A DNA stretch of 64,000 nt from Blattamonas nauphoetae (lineage: Eukaryota > Preaxostyla > Oxymonadida), in contig JARBJD010000082.1 of the NCBI GenBank assembly GCA_033064195.1, positions 186,001-250,000 of the forward strand. The letters run 5' to 3'. The notes below the pieces were generated by a model. That model saw nothing but the letters and a program-made list of their open reading frames with translations, made no database searches and was not told where the DNA came from. Position 1 is the stretch's first letter, and the number at the start of each line of letters is the position of its first letter. Below are positions 21,253 through 30,700 of this stretch, one piece after another. A program made the translations under genes and the position numbers.

Positions 21253-24221
21253 ATGGAGGCATTCAGAAGATGTGAAAGTGAGTTCAAGAATGGCGATGAA
21301 ACTGTCCACTTCAAGATTGCTCAGGCTGTCCTCAACACGCTCACTTCGGGTCTGTTTCTGGATTGTTACAAAATCTTTGTTATATTTCGGAATATATACT
21401 TCCGATTTGGATTGTTTATTCTTCCTTCATGGTATTTTTCTCAGAACCCACAAAAATGAAGGAACAAAGTGAGATTGGGATTCGAAGTGGATTGTTGGAG
21501 AGATTTTCGGAACGACTGTCTTCGGAATGTCCATCCGAGCTTTCTGTATGCCTCTATTCTTCTCTCCATATGATGATATTTCTGATTCTCTTTCTGATTC
21601 TCTTTTTGATTGATTGTGTGATGGATTGTGTGTATTCAGGCGATTCTGTCGAGTGTGATTGTGGTGATGGTGACATCAGTGTCAGAAGGACGACAGAGTC
21701 TTCGGAGTGACTTGATTCCTTCGCTCATTACCCTCTCCTCCGTTTGTTCCTCTCTTTCTTCATTTCTTCTCTTTCTCCTTCTTTGTACTTTTTCATCTCC
21801 TTCTTTCTCCTGTTCTCGTTGTTCTTATTATTTGGTTTCTCAGCACGCAGACAGTTCATTGTCAACACCAGCCACACACTCAATAGGGTCTGCTCTCTCC
21901 TCTCTTTTTCATCGTTCTTTCGACTCTTCTCTCCTTTTCTCTCGCTCTTTACTCTCACTCCAACTGTTTTGACTTCTCATTTGTTTAATTTGTTTTGATT
22001 TGTGTTGTTTCAGTATAGGGGGTGAACTAATTATGTCCCCTCCAACTTTCTCAATATGTAGGGAAGGGATGCAACAAACAATACAAGTATAAAGCTTACA
22101 CATAGTCGGTACATCGATTATTGTTTTCATTTTACATCATTACGACTTAATTCGATACTTTCAGGAAAAATGAGATCTCAGACAGACAATTCTCTTTCAA
22201 TTCTCACTTTTCCAGGAAAGAATGTTGATCAAACGGATTCATCGAGATTCAAAAAACTCGAATTTGTGAATAACGAACGAAGATCAATCCTATTAAAGTC
22301 AAATGGAGGATCCATGCAATGGATGACAGGACAGATTCCTAGATGTCTATCCTCATCATTATTCAAATAATTGCTCTCAAAATGCATAGAATTTGACAAT
22401 TTTTTTGTAGACAATCGATTTCAATGAAATCATATGTCCTCTCGTTCACTATCTCTTTCGATCCTCAGGAAAAGGTATTGCGATTTTCTTTTATCAAAAT
22501 CAGTTTTCATTTCTGGATAATAGTGAAGAAATACACGTTTCAATGGAAGATTGAAATTTCTACCGTGGTTAGAGTTTTCATCCCCATTGTCGTGGATCTT
22601 GACAGTGGCTTCGATTCAAGTCTCATTTTCTTATTTCAGGACTTTTTCAGATTATAAGAAGGCCTCCTACGTGATATTTATGATCGACCACGCTATACCA
22701 ACCTTCGAACGAAAAGAGATCGACTTTTCTTTTTTCCACGACCACCGTGAATGGAGCTCTTTATGTGCATTTTTTAGAGCACATCACGAGAAAAGAGTTG
22801 AAAAGAACTCCTATAGTTAATGTATTTCTGTCGAAGTTTCACACAGAAGAAAATATTCGTAAATCACAATCAGAAATGTCTGAATTGAGAGATCTATAGC
22901 ACAAAAAATAGAAAATTCTGACATAAACATGAATTGGCTATGTGTAAGACATTGATGAAAAAATCAGTGCTGGTCACACCTTCGATACAGAGAAAACCTG
23001 CGGGGACAGAATTAGTTCACCCCCTATATCCTCTGTGGAGGAAGTCTTTCATCGATGGAAGTGGAGGGAGTGTTGAGTTCAGGCATTGTTGAGAGACTTT
23101 GCACTCAACTTTCAAGCGAATCTGGCGACATGGATCTTCCCCCAACACTTCTTGTTTTGGACAGATTGTGCTCCGGTTTGAAGGAAACGGTCGAAACATG
23201 CCAGACGAACACCACGGACCAAAGAAGTTCGAACGATGATCAATTCTCGCTGACTCGTCGCTGTGGATTTGCACTTACTCAAATTGGGAAAGCACTTCTC
23301 TCGTTGAGCCAGTCCCTCGAAAAAAGAAAAGCAGACGAAACAAGTCGTCTTCAGGAAAAGGTTGGAGGTGTGCTCGTTCGACATTTCTCTTCATCTATCA
23401 CTTCTCTATCGACGAAGGAGATTGGAGCGATTGGGATTGACTTGGCTGCTGTTCGAAGGGAAATGGAGGACAAAATGAGACAGATGGAAGAGGAACGAAG
23501 GAAGGAGAAAGAAGAGTTCTCGAGGAAGATGAGAGAGATGGAAGAGATGAAGAGGATGAACGAGGCGTTGATTGAAGAGGGACGACAGAGACAAGAAGAA
23601 AAAAAACGAGAAGCAGAAAGGAAGAGAGAGCAGGAGGAAGAAGAAGAGAGAAGAAAAAAGATGATGAAAGAAGGAGCAACAGCAATCGAAGTGTTCCAAC
23701 AAGACAAGTTCACTCTCGCTGGAAATGTGTTCACAATCAATCAATCGTCAGAAAACTCACTTCTCTCGCACTCATTCGGAGCAAACGTCGTGCGAATCAC
23801 TTTCATCATTCGAAGCACATCGGCTTCATTGTCGTTCGGTGTGATTTCGGCCGATCTGACAGAACAAGCCAAGACAGCACAGGATTGGTTTTTGAGAATG
23901 AAAGGAGGAGCTGGATGGGATTGTCTTTCGAGTCGTCGATATGCCTGTCAGAACGGCAAACAATCGCACAATGGATCAGCTTGCATAGCAGGAGCAGTTG
24001 GACAGCGAGTGGTGATCGAGGCAGATGGACGAGAAGGAAAGAGAACATTGAAGCTGTCACAAGATGGACTGACACAACCAGCCTTCTTCTCCAACATTCC
24101 TGTTCCCTTCCGATTCGTTGTCCATCCTTATGCAGCCGGGACTTCATTTGAGATTATTTCGACAGAGGTGTTGAGAGACGCCGAGATGGTTGGAGGGAGT
24201 TGGGAGGTTGTGATGGACTAA
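21253..24221 (+). CDS. G: ARM-like / coiled-coil / SPRY-like protein, spliced and interrupted
   Basis: Exons supported by phase: ?-21349, 21445-21545, 21640-21741, 21844-~21887, then the long frame to 24221. The first introns are 94-102 nt, GT...AG. N-terminal exons encode helical repeats (HFKIAQAVLNTLTS, RSDLIPSLITLSS, HADSSLSTPATHSI). The long frame begins upstream of the apparent Met with ILCGGSLSSMEVEGVLSSG, then a 100-residue Glu/Arg/Lys coiled coil, then a beta-rich domain (FSNIPVPFRFVVHPYAAGTS, GQRVVIEADGREGKRTLKLS) I call SPRY-like by its sequence style. A 1-kb TATA-flanked element lies exactly between exon 4 and the long frame, and the exon 4 junction is one base out in every model I tried. 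An acceptor abuts the first ATG, so more 5' exons probably exist. Confidence 0.65.
22018..23024. mobile_element. TA/TATA-flanked TIR element, 1007 bp, in gene G
   Basis: The ends GGGGGTGAACTAATTATGTC and (reverse-complemented) GGGGGTGAACTAATTCTGTC match over 23 bp with one mismatch. Both are flanked by TATA (22014-22017 and 23025-23028), so the target duplication is TA or TATA, as in Tc1/mariner-type elements. No transposase is present; the interior has only short AT-rich frames. It sits immediately after a TTTCAG acceptor of gene G. Confidence 0.8.
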
Positions 24222-24578
24222 TCAGAGTTCTTTTCTCTGTAAACTCGCTTTTCACTTTATTTTCCTTCATTCTTTTCCACTTTTCAAAAACAAACATCAT
24301 TTGAGAGCTGTTTTGAACTCGATATTGCTGAGGAGGAATGATCAAGCTACAGTCCATTCATCTCCTCCTTTTTTCCTTCTTCTTCTTCTCCATGAGAGAG
24401 ATCTCACTCGTATTATTGCTGCCTCTCCAGAACTCTGTCGCTAACACCAACCAAACCCTCAATCTGCTGTCTTCTTACACAGACATAACAGATCCGCCAC
24501 TGTCTGCGACGACCTGAAAGTCACCACTTGTCATTGTGATGCACGAATGGCTGTTGAACGTCATTTCTACGAAGTGGA
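24222..24578. other. short intergenic gap
   Basis: No gene is seen. This is the convergent gap between the plus-strand gene G and the minus-strand beta-helix fragment. Confidence 0.5.
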
Positions 24579-25757
24579 TCATGGAGAAGTGGAGATAGCC
24601 TTGTGATTAGATGAAGGGGCGATGGGATTGTCCTTCTCCTCCAAACACGATGCCGAACCACAGACGGAAGTGGTTAGTCTCATCCACATCAACCATCGGT
24701 GTGGTTGTCCCTCAAGCCACCTGGATATTGAACGATTGTCGTCGGATCGAGGAATGTTCTCTGAGGGTGAAGAGGCTGTTGGAGAGAGTCGCTGGATTCT
24801 GCTTGAGGGTCGAGAATGCGTAATAGGCCATGCTTGTGCAGTCAACGAAGTCGACGAATTGTTCGATGAGCAGTACCGGCTCCTGGATGAGTGGAGTGTC
24901 GAGAGGGGCAGTGGGAGAAAGCATCGCCATGTGTCCAGACGAGAGATTGATGACGATGTCGCGGTGCTGGAAGTCTGAATGGTGGAAGCAGTGTGGTTCG
25001 TTCTCCATTGGAGTTTGGAAGCGAGTGAGTGTAGACACACAAAAAGTCCCGTCTGAGAATTGGATCGTACACTTTCCCACATCACCCCTTTCGACCATCC
25101 AAAGTGAGGACCATGTCCAACATGGCGTCCTTCCTTGAGCACCTCACGGCATTCCGGTTCATCGAGCCTCTCGATGAGAACGTCATTCGGTGTAGTGCCG
25201 GTCATAAAATTGGACGTAAATGTGAGGTTTAGCGAGAGCAAGGTTGGTGACGACGTGGAGGTATGGAGAGCTCCGGAAGTGCCCTTGTCTGAGACACAGT
25301 GCTGATGAATGACTTCACGTAGTGTGAGAGAAGAAGCTGAGGAAACCTCAACCGCAGTTGGTCCACTTCCTGCCGTTCTGTGGATTAAAGTGAGAAAGGA
25401 CTTCTCAAAAGAAACGAAGACGCCGTCGACAGCTGAAACTACACACAGAGATGTTGAGATGTTCGTGAGCACGCTCAAGTCGAAAATGAACTCAGCACCT
25501 CCAGTGATTGTCACGAGGTTAGCTTTGAAATTGGCGATGTTCGTGATTTTGCATGTGTTGAAGGAGAGTGCAGCTGAACAGCCAGACACAGCGAACAGAG
25601 GTGTAGCTTGACCATGTACAGAATCAACAACCACACGTGAGAGTGAGGAGACGCCAGCTGTTGTAACAATTGTTGATGTTGGTGAGCAGGCAGCGACAGT
25701 GAAATCAGACTGTGAATGTTTTTTCAGCGTCATCCAACGTATCGAAAGTGGGTGCAT
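24579..25757 (-). pseudogene. beta-helix surface-protein fragment
   Basis: The first ~220 residues show beta-helix style rungs with regularly spaced Ser/Thr, Asn and Cys (LSFNTCKITNIANFKANLVT, DGVFVSFEKSFLTLIHRTAG), as in gene J. After about 25100 the natural continuation moves to another minus frame (KCTIQFSDGTFCVSTLTRF, then LDTPLIQEPVLLIEQFVDF), so there is a frameshift. There is no signal peptide at the start, and upstream DNA is the unrelated F repeat, so the gene is truncated at its 5' end. Best read as a broken fragment of the beta-helix family. Confidence 0.6.
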
Positions 25758-26184
25758 TCGCTTTGATTGATCAGCGAGAGGTCTTGCCTGGTGTCGTTTC
25801 CAGTCGGTGAATGAGATTTGGTGTTTGAAATTGATGTTGTCGCTGGCCGCATTCCACTTCCTCCGCCCCTCGTTCTCGTCTCATCCGAGCCTTCTCCAAT
25901 TGTCTCACCCTCAAATGCCTTTCTCCTCTTCTTCCGACATCTCACACTTCCTCTCTTTTGACGCTTGCCATTGGAATCTGCGAGCGGTGCGAGAGTGGTC
26001 GCGATGGAGATGGAGAGTGTGGCGACCATCGAGGGAGGGAGATTGGCGAGAGAGAATCCCAATTGGTCCGACAAAAGAAACCATGGGGTGATGTCTGAGC
26101 CGACACAGATCACACACAATCAGTGTTTGTTGTCCAAGAGAGTTCAGAAACAATGCGAAATGGTTCACTGGTTCGTGTCTGTTT
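25758..26184. repeat. F1: conserved segment downstream of C1
   Basis: About 25855-25965 is nearly identical to 35105-35215 and 48865-48980 (shared core CTTCCTCCGCCCCTCGTTCT). About 26000-26180 matches the DNA just past the stop codon of the other C copies. Frames occur on both strands but none is continuous between copies. This is the 3' flanking module of the C-family array. Confidence 0.7.
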
Positions 26185-27645
26185 CTATCGACGAAGCGAA
26201 AGGTTCATGCCCCACAGGTTGCTCCATTCAATTGATGCGTCAACAAGTGGCCGTCCAGCTGAATGTTTTCGGTTGTTTCGCAGTTTTGATTCAATCACAT
26301 CTTCGATGCCCTCCATTCTCAACATTCGATGCACTGTCTTCCGCATTTATCGCTCATCGTCACTTATTTTGTTCCATTCCCGTTGAATATTGCTCATTTC
26401 AATCAGAAAATTCCAGATTGAGTAATCATTTTTGAAGAATGTGAGACAACTAGGGATCGTGAGAAAGACAGGCATATGAATAACAAAATCCATTGTCGGT
26501 TGATGATAAGGGCATATTTCGAGGAGTCTGGCCAGGATTTCCAGAAAATGCCAGGTTTGGACGCCTTTGAGGATCGAATACAGTTGTTGGACAATTTTGA
26601 TAATTTGGAAACTTTGTTGATCCCTTGCGCGTTCTTAAGCCGATTGATGTCCACTCTCAACAGCAACTTCCTTCCACAAAACGGAGTACTTCCATCTACT
26701 TCGTTCTTCTCCATCTCGTCATCAGCACGCTCTATCCAAAAAACATCAGATTGAGGGACCAATTCGGTAGGTCTGACAGTCCAACACATATTCCGGCGTG
26801 GAATCATCAGCTGATGGTCTGTCGTTCTCACAGAGAACTCTCAACATCGCGACGAATGGAAGGGTCGTACTGTGACATGACATGATTTGGAGCTGGAGGA
26901 AAGGTTCGCATTTTGTTTGACTTTTTTCCGGCATTTTCCAATTTCCCAAAATTGTCCAACAATTGTAGCCGTTCACACACAAATCCCAAATAAACTTCTC
27001 CGAAGGCATGACAATATTCTGTAAAACAGTCTCGTACACAGTTTGTTCTTCATCGTCATCTTCAATTTTGATTTGTTCCAGACAATCCGGAGTTGTGAGC
27101 CAGAAGGAGTTGACAATGGTTTGAATGAGACCAGTGTGGATATTTGCACAATCTGGCGACGAGACAGACAGTGGATGGAGAAATGCGACGAGTTGAGGGA
27201 TCTAATCCGCTTTCACGAGGGCAAGTCGGACTTGGGCTGAAGAAGCCAAGATCTGACGATTTAGTAACTCCATTGTTGTTGCGATGATCGCGTGACTGGC
27301 TGAAGAAATGAGCACACGAATACACTGGATGAAGGTTGTCGAATATTCATCGGGGAACAACCCAGAACTGGCAACAAAAGCAAAAGCTGATTCCTCATCC
27401 TTCGGGTGCACAGATTTAAAAAATTTCACTGCTTTAGCTTCCAATGTGACATCAAGTGCAGGCTGAGACTTCACAGTGGCAATGAGAGTTTGAAAGACAA
27501 CTGCCTTATCTGATTCAGATGGATTGTTTTGTTCGTTCACATTCAGGAACGGTAAGCAATCCATTGAAAATGACAAGTGAGAAGAAGACAAGTCAGAGCG
27601 CGTTGAATCTGAGAAGGTGTCCACTTTCTTGATTATCGTGTTCAT
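26185..27645 (-). pseudogene. C1: HEAT-like C-family gene with stops and a transposon
   Basis: Begins MNTIIKKVDTFSDSTRSDLS at 27645 and ends SIEWSNLWGMNLSLRR at 26185. Signature blocks of the family are present: SQPALDVTLEAKAVKF, CHLC-like DLCVNGY, PTMDFVIHMPVFLTIPSCLT and MEGIEDVIESKL. It has an in-frame TAG at 27202-27204 (after ALVKAD) and a TAA near 26347, and a 385-bp TA-flanked element interrupts the Y-S-I block. Without the element and one TA the length is 358 codons including the stop, in line with C4 and C7. Function of the family unknown. Confidence 0.75.
26581..26965. mobile_element. TA-flanked Tc1/mariner-type element, 385 bp, in C1
   Basis: The left end CAGTTGTTGGACAATTTTG and the reverse-complemented right end CAATTGTTGGACAATTTTG are imperfect inverted repeats of about 30 bp, flanked by TA (26579-26580 and 26966-26967). 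On the minus strand a short start (HVMSQYDPSIRRDVESSLRE) resembles the N-terminal helix of a transposase, which may be a deletion derivative; this is weak. Removal of the element and one TA rejoins C1 as VNGYSILKG, matching paralogues. Confidence 0.85.
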
Positions 27646-27794
27646 TCTTTCAGATTCTGAGTCGAATCATTCCTTTTGGACCAGAACAAAAAGGGAATCA
27701 ATGAGACAGATAAAAGCGGATGGAGATCTTGAGTATTGATTTTGAGTTGTTGAAAGCATGTCAAGAGTAATCTGGTGACGAAACGAAGAGTTGA

Positions 27795-30700
27795 ATGGTG
27801 AAAAGGGCAGATCAATTCTCGATGCCTCCAAAGCATAAACTGAGCAAAAAGAACGATGTTCCACAAGATACATCGCATGGACAAACTGTTCACTCGAATA
27901 CTTCAAATGCAGACATCGTGGATTCATCGCATCCAGATTCCATCGAAACCAACGAAGAATTTCCGATTAATTCCACTCATAACCAATCAGCCAATGATTT
28001 CCTCACGATCCTCCCGGATGATCAACCCTATGTTCAATTTTCAAAGCAAATTATGCAATACGAAATGAAAAGAAGACGACTCCATCTCGAACCGAACTCT
28101 GATCGATTACATCTGGTGGGTGGTGACATTCCTCTTCAAAATTCGATCACATCAGATTGGAGAGTCGTTTTGCAGGATTCAATTGCATCCTATGATCTCC
28201 GCAAAGGATGTGTTTCACTCTTCGAACATAATCAATCTGTAACAGAATTATCATCCAGCGAAGTGGACCACACAATTCGGTTCCTGGAATACACCACCAT
28301 GTACCTCCATAATGTTCCCCAAGCACCTTACCGCTTTTTCAGCGACATCTTCGATGGTTCATCTACGTCAACAACTCGTATGTCGTCTCTCCTCAAAATC
28401 TTATCCCATCCGTCAGAAACACTGCGTACTGTTACACTTGCTTTCTTTTCCACTGGATACTCAGGTTGGACACCTAAATACTCTCATAAGATCGCAAAAA
28501 CAGACCACTTCACACGTATCCTCTCTCTCCTGACGCCTCACGAAATTCCATTCAGCGACACGACTATGGACATCCACCGCCAAGTTACATCGATTCTGTT
28601 CCATTTTTTTCGCGAAATTGATTACTTCAGCCCAAAGCCGAAATCTCCTGAAACAGTCGCATCGACTCTCCAAGCATTCTGTCCATACTTGCGGCATCTC
28701 GTCGCCCATCCTGCTTTCTTCCCTTGGAAGCTGCCTTGGACGACGTTTGACTCTATTCTGCGGAAATTCGAGAAGATCATCAACACACTCGACTCTCGCT
28801 CATCTCATCCCGAACTTGTTCAATTCGTTGACGAAATGAAGAACACACTTTCCGAAGAGCTTGCGTCTTTGATCGGTCTTGCCGATCAAAAGGAAACAGC
28901 CAAATGTCTTCTCTTCGATCGACTGGACTCGGAGGACACTTCAGAATGGGTGAAGGGATTTGAATGTCTACTCGCTCACGCTGACGAAGGGAGACAATTC
29001 TCTGATGATGGAATACAATCGATTGTGATCTTCCTCAAACGTCGCCCAGGTTCCCAACGACTGGTTTTCGCGACCGATGGCACGTTCACGTTCAGAGAGA
29101 AAGACAAGTTGGTCTCATCGTCCACACTCGATGTCCGATCACTCTGGGCACTCCTCACCCCAACTCAACCGCAACATGCAACAGCTCTTGTCAGTGCCGC
29201 TCAATTCGTCTCTGATTGGATCGATTTCGCAGACAGAATCAAACATTTTTGGATTGGCTGGCTCTCCCGCTTCTTCAACGCTGTCGATTCTTCGCTCCTT
29301 CCTTTCACACCTCCATATTTTGCACTCCATGCTCGCCTCGTTGATGTGATGTGTGGAATCATGTTTTATTTCGGGAGATGCGAGCCTGACACCGAATTCT
29401 TTGTATCAACCATCGCTCGAAGTGAGTTGAGTCAATGTTACAGCTCGACTAGTTCTGAAATGCATTTTAATTTTTCAGAAATAGATTTTAATTATTCAGA
29501 AATGAACATAATTGTTCAGAAATGTACTTTAATTTTTCAGAAATGAACATAATTGTTCAGAAATGAACAGAGATTGTTCAGAAATGAACAGTGATTCTTC
29601 CCAAATGAACAGTGATTTTTCTGAAATGAATACTAATTTTTCATAAATGAAGGATCAAAATGAGTTGTCCAGATGCAATTTAGAAGCTATATTCAGGCTT
29701 CTGAAAAATGAAAAAAGGTTGATCGGACCCTTAAATTGTCTAAAAAAATTACGCGTAGCCATTTCCAATTGCGACATCAGATGATAAACGGAGAAGATTT
29801 TTCTGGAAAATCATCGCGAAATTTCATGGAACGCTCCTTTTCTCTCATCGATGATGAATCTGAGACTGACGAGTCTCAAAACTCATCGATCACCGAAAGA
29901 CAAATGCAATACCAATCTCTCAACGAATCGGATGGATGGTTCTTTGGTGATGAAGTTGTTGATTGTGAATCTGGGATGGAAAGTCAGCAGGATGGGCTTC
30001 TCACAGGCGGATTCAGTCAGGATTTTATTCGAACAAGTCTCAAACGATCGAAAGATGAACTTCGAAGACTCTTGCCAGAAAGAATTGAAGCAGTTGATAG
30101 TGCAAGCCCACCTGAACCTCTTCTTCCACAAGATCCTCATGAGTTTGTTGAACTACCAGCTCCTCAGAAGATGAAACGTGGTCGTCCAACTTCTCGTCCT
30201 GCCCCAAAGCCCCGACGATCATACACCATTCTCACGCCTCGTGAACGCGAATTGGTCCTCGATGAAGTGAAGGAAGGGAAGAAGTACGATTTGATTGTCG
30301 AAAAGTGGAACATCTCGAAAGGAACAATCAACAACATCGCATCTGGAAAACCTGCTCCCAAGCCTCGTGGGGGAGCAGTCTATCGAAAAATCACTCCAGA
30401 AATTTCACGATCAATGAATGATGCAATTCTTCAAAACCCACTCTTGAAGGGAGAAGAACTCAAAACTCTCGTCGAGGAGAATCATGGAACATCGGTTGCA
30501 GTGTCGACAATCAATGCTCACCTAACTTCACCAAAAATGGTGGAACACGGGTGTACAAAGTTCACTGTGAAGAAAGTCGAACTGCTCCAACACGAACGCA
30601 ATTCGGAGGAAACAAAGGACGCGAGACTCGACTATCTTCAGCGATACGCAACAACATTCTCTCAAGGTGGATTTGCTGTCTACATCGACGAAACTTCCTT

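Noticed and set aside
23398-23744. Several long minus-strand frames rich in Ser and Leu opposite gene G
   Set aside because: They are the antisense of the Glu/Arg/Lys coiled coil, which rarely gives stops on the other strand.
29450-29660. CRISPR-like array
   Set aside because: The 19-bp units are contiguous and diverged, with no spacers, and are mirrored at the other end of a TA-flanked transposon. They are transposon ends.
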